From NCBI GenBank assembly GCA_036000965.1, contig DASYUT010000288.1, positions 1 through 64,000 of the forward strand: 64,000 bases of DNA. Direction: 5' to 3'. The notes beneath the pieces were generated by a model. It was not told the DNA's origin, did not search any database, and was given only the letters and a program-made list of their open reading frames with translations. Shown one piece after another: positions 57,812 through 64,000 of this stretch (positions are counted from its first letter, which is position 1; every line of letters begins with the position of its first letter). The translations under genes were made by a program, and so were the position numbers. This DNA comes from Actinomycetes bacterium. GTDB lineage: Bacteria > Actinomycetota > CALGFH01.

Positions 57812-58171
57812 CGTCGCCTCCAGGTCCACCGGGGGTGGGCCGGTCTCGGGGGGGTTGGCCGCGGTGGCTTCGGTGGGGCCGTCGCCGTTGGCGGCCCGCC
57901 GCAGCTCCTCCATCTGCCCTTCGATGTCCATCAGGTCGCGCACGTAGCCGCGCGCCTGTTCGCGCAGCGAGCCGACCCGCAGGTCGGGCAGGTTCAGGTC
58001 CGACAGCTCGGCCTCGTCCTTGAGCTGGTCGAGGGCGTTCTGGGTGGTGAGCCGGAGCTTGCCGAGGAAGCGGCCGGCCTGCCTGGCCATCTCGGGGAGC
58101 CGCTCGGGGCCGAACACGACGAGGCAGACGAGGACGATGACGAAGATCTCGCCCAGGCCGACGTTGAACAC
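57809..58171 (-). CDS. tatB: Sec-independent translocase protein TatB
   Basis: 120 residues from ATG at 58171. The N-terminus MFNVGLGEIFVIVLVCLVVF is one membrane helix, followed by GPERLPEMARQAGRFLGKLR, the conserved hinge and amphipathic helix of TatA/TatB. A glutamate (GLGEIFV) sits at residue 8, as in TatB proteins. The acidic C-terminal half, with EAELSDLNLPDLRVG, is TatB-like rather than TatA-like. It binds twin-arginine substrates with TatC at the membrane; tatC is not in the window. It starts nine bases after htrA ends, so the two are cotranscribed. Confidence 0.9.
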   Translation of the reverse strand: MFNVGLGEIFVIVLVCLVVFGPERLPEMARQAGRFLGKLRLTTQNALDQLKDEAELSDLNLPDLRVGSLREQARGYVRDLMDIEGQMEELRRAANGDGPTEATAANPPETGPPPVDLEAT

Positions 58172-58180
58172 CGCGCGCTC

Positions 58181-59494
58181 CTACCTCGACGCCGACTGGT
58201 CGATGGGCGTGATGCTGAGGATGAACTCGTCGCCGCCCCGGACGACCACGATGGGGATGGTCTGGCCGACCTCGACCTTCCGGACGGCCACCTTCAGCTC
58301 GTCCCAGCCCCGCACGGGCCGGGCGTTGACCCGCACGACGAGGTCGCCCCCGCGCAGGCCGGCCCGGGCCGCCGGGCTGCCCGGGAGCACGCTCTGGACG
58401 AGCGCACCGGTCCGCCCCCGGAGCTGATACCGGTCGGCGACCTCGGGGCTCAGGTCAGCGACCGCCTGCACGCCGAGGAAGGGGACCCGGACCTTGCGGC
58501 CGGCGATGAGCTGCCTGGCCACGTCGAGGGCCTCGTCGATCGGGATCGCGAAGCCGACCCCCGCGTTGGCCTCGGTCTCGCCGTTGGTGGCGATGGCGGT
58601 GTTGATGCCCACGACCTGCCCCCTGGCGTTGGCGAGGGCCCCGCCCGAGTTCCCCGGGTTGATGGCCGCGTCGGTCTGGATGGCGTCGACCAGGTCCTCC
58701 TCGCGCGCGCTGTCCCCCGGGACCTGCACGACCCGGTGCAGGGCCGAGACGATGCCGGTGGTCACCGAGCCCTGCAGCCCGAACGGGCTGCCCACGGCGA
58801 CGGCGAGCTCGCCCACCCGCAGGTCGGCCGACCTGCCGAAGGTCGCGACGGGCAGGCCGGAGCGGTTCACCTTGATGACCGCGAGGTCGTTGGCCGGGTC
58901 GCGTCCGACCAGGCGTGCCTTGAGCGTCTCGGCCGTCGGCAGGGTCACCTGGATCCGGTCGGCGCCCGCGACCACGTGGCTGTTGGTCAGCATGTACCCG
59001 TCCTGGCGCATGATGACCGCCGACCCGGTGGCCCGGTTCGTTCCGGACTTGGTCTCGATCTGCACCACGACCGGCAGCAGCGCCCCGGCGACGGCCTGGA
59101 CCTGGCCGCCCGACGCCCGGCTGGGCGTGAAGACCTGGGTGACTGCCGGGCTGGGCTCGGCCACCCGCGGCTGGGAGTGGCCGCCGGTCAGGGCGGCCCC
59201 CACCCCGCCGCCGATCAGGCCGGACAGCAGGGCGACGGCGACGACCCAGAGCAGGGCGGGCATCCCTGGTCTCCGGCTGGCCCGGCGGGCCGGCGGCAAG
59301 GTCAGGCCCGGCGCGGCGGGCGGGGCCGGCGGCGCGGCGGCCCCCGTCGGCGGCGCGGCCGGCGATTCGGCCGGCGGGGCCGCTGGCGCCAGCCAGGCTC
59401 CCAGGTCCGGGTGCGTCGAAGGGCCCCACGGGGGCCAGGCATCGGCCGGTCCGGCAGCCGGCGGGTGGCGCAGCGGTTCAGTGGGTCGGTCCAA
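58181..59494 (-). CDS. htrA: HtrA/DegP-type membrane-anchored serine protease with PDZ domain
   Basis: 437 residues if the TTG at 59494 (GAGGAG upstream) is the start. A Pro/Ala-rich cytoplasmic region of about 75 residues precedes one helix, MPALLWVVAVALLSGLIGGG. The protease triad is His173 (LTNSHVVAG), Asp203 (DPANDLAVIKV) and Ser283 (INPGNSGGALANA). A PDZ domain follows (ALVQSVLPGSPAARAGLRGG). It degrades misfolded envelope proteins. A second frame, from GTG 59616 (MTGWPTEPSGAYPEWRTDGV, TRGEELA), has HtrA-like N-terminal composition. It would join by a frameshift near 59495-59510, so the true N-terminus may be longer and the sequence there may hold an error. Confidence 0.9.
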   Translation of the reverse strand: MDRPTEPLRHPPAAGPADAWPPWGPSTHPDLGAWLAPAAPPAESPAAPPTGAAAPPAPPAAPGLTLPPARRASRRPGMPALLWVVAVALLSGLIGGGVGAALTGGHSQPRVAEPSPAVTQVFTPSRASGGQVQAVAGALLPVVVQIETKSGTNRATGSAVIMRQDGYMLTNSHVVAGADRIQVTLPTAETLKARLVGRDPANDLAVIKVNRSGLPVATFGRSADLRVGELAVAVGSPFGLQGSVTTGIVSALHRVVQVPGDSAREEDLVDAIQTDAAINPGNSGGALANARGQVVGINTAIATNGETEANAGVGFAIPIDEALDVARQLIAGRKVRVPFLGVQAVADLSPEVADRYQLRGRTGALVQSVLPGSPAARAGLRGGDLVVRVNARPVRGWDELKVAVRKVEVGQTIPIVVVRGGDEFILSITPIDQSASR

Positions 59495-59766
59495 GCAGCG
59501 AGCTCCTCGCCCCGCGTCGGCGGCACCGGCTCCGGCTTGCCGCCCGGCGGGTACTCGACACCGTCGGTGCGCCACTCAGGGTAAGCCCCGCTCGGCTCGG
59601 TCGGCCACCCAGTCACGGACCGCAGCGAGGAACGCGTACCACTCCCGCGGCATGGACGCTAGGCTGCCGGTACCGGAACTGACCCATGCGACAGGAGAGC
59701 CCGCGAGCGCGCCCGCGCGACCCGCAGCCATCTGTACGAGACCTCGAGAGAAAGAAGGAGCCGACC

Positions 59767-60420
59767 GTGGTCGTCCAGGCCAACAACGCCATTGCCACCT
59801 ACCTGAGCGAGCTGACCGCCGTCGAGGACGACGCCCTGCGCACGGCGCGCGAGCGGGCCTCGACGGGCGGCATGCCGCCCGTCTCGGCCGACACCGGCGC
59901 GTTCCTGCGCCTGGCCGCCCGCTGGACCGGCGCCCAGGCGGCCGTCGAGATCGGCTCGGGCGCCGGCTACTCCGGCATCTGGATCGCGCGCGGCCTGGCC
60001 GACAAGGGGATCCTGACCACCATCGAGGCCGACCCCGAGCACCAGCGGCTGGCCAAGGCCTCCTACGAGGACGCCGGCATCCCGAGCCGGGTCCGCTCGA
60101 TCCTCGGCCGGGCCCTGGACGTGCTGCCGAGGCTCGCCGACGGCGGCTACGACCTCGCGTTCCTGGACGCGGTCAAGGCCGAGTACCCGGAGTACCTCCA
60201 GCACGCTCTGCGCCTGGTACGCCCTGGCGGCGTGATCCTGGCCGACAACGTGCTCTGGTCGGGGCGGGTCGCCGACCGCAAGGCCACCGACCCCGACACC
60301 GAGGGCCTGCGCACCTACGCCAGACGGATCGCCGAGGACGAGCGGCTGGACTCCGTCATCCTCACGATCGGCGACGGCCTGGCTGTGTCCAGGGTGCGCC
60401 TGCCCGGCGAGACGGCGTGA
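59767..60420 (+). CDS. Class I O-methyltransferase (Methyltransf_3, Rv1220c-like)
   Basis: 217 residues from GTG at 59767, where AAGGAG lies six bases upstream; the longer in-frame start is compositionally poor. The N-terminus carries IATYLSELTAVEDDALRTAR and GMPPVSADTGAFLRLAARWT. Motif I is AAVEIGSGAGYSGIWIARGL, the ligand strand TTIEADPEHQRLAKASYEDA, and the metal-site region DLAFLDAVKAEYPEYLQHAL with VILADNVLWSGRVAD. This is the caffeoyl-CoA/catechol O-methyltransferase family. Its divergence from htrA matches Rv1220c, which lies beside sigE in mycobacteria, but here no sigE intervenes. Confidence 0.9.
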   Translation: MVVQANNAIATYLSELTAVEDDALRTARERASTGGMPPVSADTGAFLRLAARWTGAQAAVEIGSGAGYSGIWIARGLADKGILTTIEADPEHQRLAKASYEDAGIPSRVRSILGRALDVLPRLADGGYDLAFLDAVKAEYPEYLQHALRLVRPGGVILADNVLWSGRVADRKATDPDTEGLRTYARRIAEDERLDSVILTIGDGLAVSRVRLPGETA

Positions 60421-60442
60421 GGCAGCGCCGGGACCGCCAGCG

Positions 60443-61498
60443 ATGGACCGACCGCGCAGGGATCTGGCCAGGACGGCCGGCGTGGCCGCCGCCGCCCTGC
60501 TCGCGCTGCTGGTCGCCGGTCGGCTGACCCGTTCTGGACTGGCGCCGGCCGGACCGGAGACCCCGGCGGCCAGCGCGACGACCGCGACGACGGCGGCGCA
60601 GCGGAGCCCGGTGGTCGCCTCCGTCGACGTGGGCCCGGGCCCGCCAGGACGGCTCGCGTTCGGGGCCGGCGCGGTCTGGGCCGTGGGCGACGCGGGCACG
60701 GTGGCGAGGATCGACCCGGCCACCAACCGGGTGGCCACGACGATCCGGGTCGCCGGGCGGGCCGCCGGGGCCAGGTCGGTCACGGTCGGCGCCGGCGCGG
60801 TATGGGTGGCGGTGGCCAGCCCGGGCATGCTGGTGCGGGTCGACCCGGCCACCAACCAGGTGACCGCCACCGTCCCGCTGGGGCGGCCCCTGCACGACCC
60901 GGTCGGGGTGGTGACGGCCGGCGGGGCGGTCTGGGTGGTCTGCTGCGGGCAGGAGGCGGCCGGGCGGCCGGGCGGCAAGCTGCTCCGCGTCGACCCGGGC
61001 ACCTTGCGGGTCACCCCGGTGGCGCTGCCCAGGGAGCCGCTCGGGATCGCCGCCGACGACCGCCAGGTGTGGGTCTCGGCCACCGACGGCAGCGTGGTCC
61101 TGATCGACCCGACCGCCGGCCGGGTGGTCCGCGTCGACCAGGACCAGCGTGAAGGGGGCGCGGCCCAGGGCGTCGCCGTCGGCGCCGGCGCCGTCTGGCT
61201 TGCCTATCCGGGCGGCGGCCTGGTGGCCCGGGTCGACCCCGAGGCCCCGGCGGAGGGCAGGGCCGTCCCGGTCGACGCAGCCACGATCGTGACCGTCGGC
61301 GGCGGCATGGTCTGGGTGGTGGCAGGCAACGACCAGGGCGTCGTCGCGATCGACCCTGGCACCCCGGCCGTGGTGCGGGGCTTCCCGCTCACCGCCGTGC
61401 GTGACGTGCGCGCGCTGGTCTACGGGGCCGGGTCGCTCTGGGCCGCTCAGGGCTCGAGCCGGGTCCTGCGTGTAGACCCCAGCCGCCTGGAGCCGTGA
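60443..61498 (+). CDS. Exported YncE/NHL-like beta-propeller protein
   Basis: 351 residues from ATG at 60443, 22 bp after the O-methyltransferase. The N-terminus RRDLARTAGVAAAALLALLV is a signal anchor. The rest is a seven-bladed propeller visible as repeated AVGAGAVW-type strands: LAFGAGAVWAVGDAGTVARI, VTVGAGAVWVAVASPGMLVR, VVTAGGAVWVVCCGQEAAG and VAVGAGAVWLAYPGGGLVAR. Each is followed by a (R/L)VDP turn such as RVDPATNQV. There is no catalytic motif. Such Vgb/YncE-like proteins are often binding scaffolds in the envelope. It is probably cotranscribed with the methyltransferase. Confidence 0.8.
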   Translation: MDRPRRDLARTAGVAAAALLALLVAGRLTRSGLAPAGPETPAASATTATTAAQRSPVVASVDVGPGPPGRLAFGAGAVWAVGDAGTVARIDPATNRVATTIRVAGRAAGARSVTVGAGAVWVAVASPGMLVRVDPATNQVTATVPLGRPLHDPVGVVTAGGAVWVVCCGQEAAGRPGGKLLRVDPGTLRVTPVALPREPLGIAADDRQVWVSATDGSVVLIDPTAGRVVRVDQDQREGGAAQGVAVGAGAVWLAYPGGGLVARVDPEAPAEGRAVPVDAATIVTVGGGMVWVVAGNDQGVVAIDPGTPAVVRGFPLTAVRDVRALVYGAGSLWAAQGSSRVLRVDPSRLEP

Positions 61499-61504
61499 CG
61501 CTGG

Positions 61505-62230
61505 TCAGAAGCGGCGGCCGCGGATCCGTTCGATGTCGAAGCGGGCCGTGCTGGCAACGGCCATCACGGTCATCACCCCCGCCTGCACGGGGTCGGTGAC
61601 CACGAGGTCGGCGTGGGCGGGGACCGAGCCGGCCATGTTCAGCGAGACGACCAGGATGCCGCGGGCCCTCACCTGGTCCACGGCCTCGGTCACCTCCCCG
61701 CCCATCAGCGACCCGGCCAGCACCAGGGCCACCGCCCGGGGGAGCCTGGCCACCGCCCGCGCCGCGTTGGCCAGGTTCTCCTCGCCCACGACCGGGATCG
61801 TGTCCACGCTGATCTTCTCGCCCCGGATGTTGTGCCGGTCGGCCTCGCCGATGGCGCCGATGGCGACCTGGCCGACCTGCGCGCCCGCGCCGACCACGAT
61901 GATCCGCTTGCCGTAGACCTGGAACATGCTCGGCAGCCGGCTGACCGACGCGACGACGTCGATGGCCAGGAACGCCCGTTCCAGGCTCTCGGGGTCCCGT
62001 ACGGCGTCCAGCTCCCAGTAGACCGCGCTGCGGACGCCCCGCTCCACGATCTCGACCGAGAGGATGTCGCCACCGTGACGCAGGATCGCCGCGGTCATGT
62101 CGTGGAGCAACCCCTTGCGGTCGCCGCCCTCCACGAGCACGGCGAGCTGGGGCGGACGCCGCAGCGGCGCCTCCTCCCGGCCCGGTCCGCCCGTCGTCGT
62201 CACGGGCGAGAGGCTACCAGGCTCACCCAC
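61505..62230 (-). CDS. ACT-domain protein with DUF5612-type C-terminus
   Basis: 241 residues from GTG at 62230. Residues about 27-95 are an ACT domain, LAVLVEGGDRKGLLHDMTAA and ILSVEIVERGVRSAVYWELD. The rest matches the DUF5612 pattern I recall from methanogen and a few bacterial ACT proteins: KRIIVVGAGAQVGQVAIGAI, SEADRHNIRGE-like (here GEADRHNIRGEKISVDTIPV), ALVLAGSLMGGEVTEAVDQV and VTDPVQAGVMTVMAVASTA. ACT domains bind amino acids allosterically; the function of the C-terminal domain is unknown. It is convergent with the propeller gene six bases away. Confidence 0.8.
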   Translation of the reverse strand: MGEPGSLSPVTTTGGPGREEAPLRRPPQLAVLVEGGDRKGLLHDMTAAILRHGGDILSVEIVERGVRSAVYWELDAVRDPESLERAFLAIDVVASVSRLPSMFQVYGKRIIVVGAGAQVGQVAIGAIGEADRHNIRGEKISVDTIPVVGEENLANAARAVARLPRAVALVLAGSLMGGEVTEAVDQVRARGILVVSLNMAGSVPAHADLVVTDPVQAGVMTVMAVASTARFDIERIRGRRF

Positions 62231-62282
62231 GGCCTCGGCCGACTAGGGGTGTTGGAATGTTGGTAGTGTCCCGGTATGGCAC

Positions 62283-62969
62283 GAGATACCCCTGCTTGAC
62301 CCGCGGCTGGCGCGCATCTCCGGCTACGCTGCCGGACTGGGTATCGGGCTGGTCTATTTCGTCGGGTTCACCGGCATCTGGCTGGTGTTCGCGCTGTTCT
62401 TCCAGACCGGGCTGGGCTACTCGCCGCTGCGTTCCGGGTTGGCTGTGACCCCCTTCGCACTGGGCGTGGCGGTCTCCGCGGTGATCGCCGGCCGGCTGGT
62501 GGCCCGGCTGGGGCGCTGGCTGACCGTGTTCGGGCTGGCCGCGGTCGCTGTCGGGCTGACCGCCGCCGCGCTGGTGCTGCGGCAGGTTGGTGGGGACGCG
62601 GCGGCGTGGGCGGCGGCGGGACCGCTGCTGGTGGGCGGGCTTGGCGGCGGCATGGTCACCTCGCCCAACATCACGCTGACCCTGGCGTCGGTGCCGGTCC
62701 AGCTGGCGGGCGTCGCCGGCGGCGCGCTGCAGACCGGCCAGCGGATCGGCTCGGCCATCGGCACCGCGGCGCTGGCCGGCGTCTTCTACGCGGTGCTCGC
62801 CGGTACCGGCCGCGACTACTCGGCGGCGGTGTCCGACACACTGCTGTGCGCGGCCGTGGTCATGCTGTTGGCGCTGCTGCTGGCAGTGGTGGAGTTGGCC
62901 CGGCGGCGATCCCTCGGCGAGCAGCCCGCACCGACCCCGCGCCCCGAACACCACCTGCACCACATCTGA
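62283..62969 (+). pseudogene. MFS (DHA2-type) transporter, N-terminally truncated
   Basis: The open frame begins upstream of 62283 without a suitable start and reads IPLLDPRLARISGYAAGLGI, then a series of helices: LVYFVGFTGIWLVFALFFQT, LAVTPFALGVAVSAVIAGRL, LTVFGLAAVAVGLTAAALVL and LLCAAVVMLLALLLAVVELA. The segment GGMVTSPNITLTLASVPVQL and the spacing fit the second half of 14-helix drug exporters. The first half is missing, so it is almost certainly non-functional. An ATG at 62385 alone would give five or six helices. Confidence 0.7.
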
Positions 62970-63072
62970 CGGGCCGAGGAGGGTCCCGGCGACGGCATGC
63001 AGGCCCGTGGCGCCGCCGCGCAGCCACGGAGCATGCCGACCTGCGGCAACAGGCATCCCGGAGGGTTCCCAG

Positions 63073-63096
63073 GGGTCCCCGGTAGCCTGGGGACCC
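63073..63096. terminator. Short hairpin between convergent genes
   Basis: gggtcccc pairs with ggggaccc around eight bases, just past the stop of the cation transporter (minus strand) and downstream of the MFS remnant. Confidence 0.5.
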
Positions 63097-63102
63097 GTCA
63101 GC

Positions 63103-64000
63103 TCAGTTGGCCCGCTCGACGGGCGTGATCTCCACCGCGGCGATCGCGGGCACCGACAGCAGCCTGTGGCGCAGCCGGCCGACGCTCGCGGTCAGCTCGG
63201 CACCGTCGACCGGCACGACGTGGGCGAGCACCAGCAGCTGCTTGGGGCCGATGTACACCGCGGTCAGCTCGGCCACCTCGGCCACCCATGGCTCCTGGGC
63301 CACCGCCTGCCGCAGCCGCTCGCGGACGTCGGCCGGGGCCGCCTCGTCGATCAGCAGCGCGCCGTTGCGGCGCATCAGCAGGTACGCCACCACGACCAGC
63401 AGCAGCCCGATGAGCAGGCTCGCCGCGCCGTCCCACACCGCCGACCCCGTCATGAGGTGGAGCACCAGCGCAGAAAGGGCCAGCGCGAGGCCGACCAGCG
63501 CGGCCGAGTCCTCCAGGAACACCGCCGTTGGCGTCGGATCCGACGAGGTGGCCAGGTACTCGCCGAGGTCGAGGTGGCGGGCGGCGGCCTCCGCGCGCAG
63601 CTGCCGACGCGCCGTGCGCCACGACAGGCCCTCCAACCCGGCGGAGACCAGCAGCACGGCCACGCCGACCGGCACGTTGGTGACCGGCTCGGGGTGGCGC
63701 AGGGTCTGGACGCCGTCGGCGATGGCGAACAGCCCGCCGACGACGAAGATGCCAACGGCCGCCAGCAACGACCAGTAGTAGCGGGCCTGCCCGTAGCCGA
63801 AGGGGTGGTGGTCGTCGGCGGGACGGGCGCCGTGGCGCACGCCGACGTACAGCAGCACCTCATTGAAGGTGTCCGCGATCGAGTGGGTTGTCTCGGCGAG
63901 CATCGCCGCCGAGCCCGTGAGCACCGCGGCGATGGCTTTGGCCACGGCGACCAGCAGGTTCGCGGCGACCGCGACGACCACGGTCCGGACGCTGGCGTCC
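63103..64000 (-). CDS. Cation diffusion facilitator (CDF) transporter, N-terminus beyond the right edge
   Basis: 299 residues are visible. The frame is open to the end of the window, beginning DASVRTVVVAVAANLLVAVA. Helix 2 carries AMLAETTHSIADTFNEVLL with the HxxxD metal site, and helix 5 has VFLEDSAALVGLALALSALV. YGVRHGARPADDHHPFGYGQ-like (here VGVRHGARPADDHHPFGYGQ) is the conserved histidine loop. The C-terminal cytoplasmic domain begins near LLIDEAAPADVRERLRQAV and includes VEITPVERAN at the end. It exports Zn, Co or similar divalent cations using proton exchange. A GTG at 63981 is a possible start, but relatives usually have a few more residues. Confidence 0.9.
   Translation of the reverse strand, partial: DASVRTVVVAVAANLLVAVAKAIAAVLTGSAAMLAETTHSIADTFNEVLLYVGVRHGARPADDHHPFGYGQARYYWSLLAAVGIFVVGGLFAIADGVQTLRHPEPVTNVPVGVAVLLVSAGLEGLSWRTARRQLRAEAAARHLDLGEYLATSSDPTPTAVFLEDSAALVGLALALSALVLHLMTGSAVWDGAASLLIGLLLVVVAYLLMRRNGALLIDEAAPADVRERLRQAVAQEPWVAEVAELTAVYIGPKQLLVLAHVVPVDGAELTASVGRLRHRLLSVPAIAAVEITPVERAN

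Noticed and set aside
59495-59766. Hidden sigE or anti-sigma gene between htrA and the O-methyltransferase
   Set aside because: Only 272 bp are available, and neither strand shows sigma-70 region 2 or 4 motifs.

Overview
The window is very GC-rich chromosomal DNA with many GTG and TTG starts and dense overlapping gene pairs. It also carries typical actinobacterial families: F420-type flavin oxidoreductases, DinB/DUF664, an ImuA'-like relic, and an HtrA-TatB-Mrp block. I read it as a free-living, probably soil or environmental, actinomycete-like bacterium. I cannot name a genus. I saw no rRNA, tRNA, CRISPR array, prophage or replication origin.

Layout. (1) 1-8 kb is a graveyard: the N-terminus of an IS1380-type transposase, pieces of actinobacterial integrase-like genes, a frameshifted Imm32-like gene, a frameshifted membrane sialidase-like protein, an ImuA'-like piece joined to an integrase piece, and a TetR HTH scrap. 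Intact DinB-like, methyltransferase, VOC and GNAT genes sit among them. (2) 8.5-17.8 kb holds housekeeping and orphan genes: a split-barrel protein, an Ala-rich coiled-coil membrane protein, a membrane metallophosphoesterase coupled to a methyltransferase, a secreted BNR protein, an LLM oxidoreductase and a lone PilB-type ATPase.

(3) 17.9-44 kb is one large exopolysaccharide locus. It has three GT4 glycosyltransferases, a Wzz-like co-polymerase with a GAF-like tail, a Wzy/WaaL-like polymerase or ligase, and a WbaP/WcaJ-type initiating phosphoglycosyltransferase. It also has a UDP-glucose/GDP-mannose dehydrogenase, a heparinase-like lyase, an AsnB-type amidotransferase and a fused zinc-dehydrogenase/Gfo-Idh-MocA enzyme. 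Two tightly coupled decoration cassettes lie inside it: kinase + methyltransferase-like + APH-like, and cupin + two FemAB/BioF2-like transferases + polysaccharide deacetylase. A diverged noncoding repeat lies upstream of two of the minus-strand operons (about 30.8-31.0 kb and 44.2-44.4 kb), which suggests shared control.

(4) 44.5-54.6 kb has an HxlR regulator divergent from a trypsin/PDZ protease, a lipoprotein, and a five-gene operon: two membrane-anchored propeller proteins, a 1061-residue FtsX/MacB-type permease and two ATPases. (5) 54.8-64 kb has a CrtI-like FAD enzyme and a block mrp - tatB - htrA - O-methyltransferase. The order and relative orientation of that block match the mycobacterial sigE neighbourhood, but sigE and rseA are absent. 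Beyond it are a YncE-like propeller, an ACT-DUF5612 protein, a truncated MFS transporter and a cation diffusion facilitator running off the right edge.

A recurring feature is short perfect or near-perfect tandem duplications (11-39 bp) at gene edges, plus several long perfect hairpins. Single-base slips in C or G runs break at least three genes in the first 6 kb. They may be real decay or assembly errors, and reads would decide.
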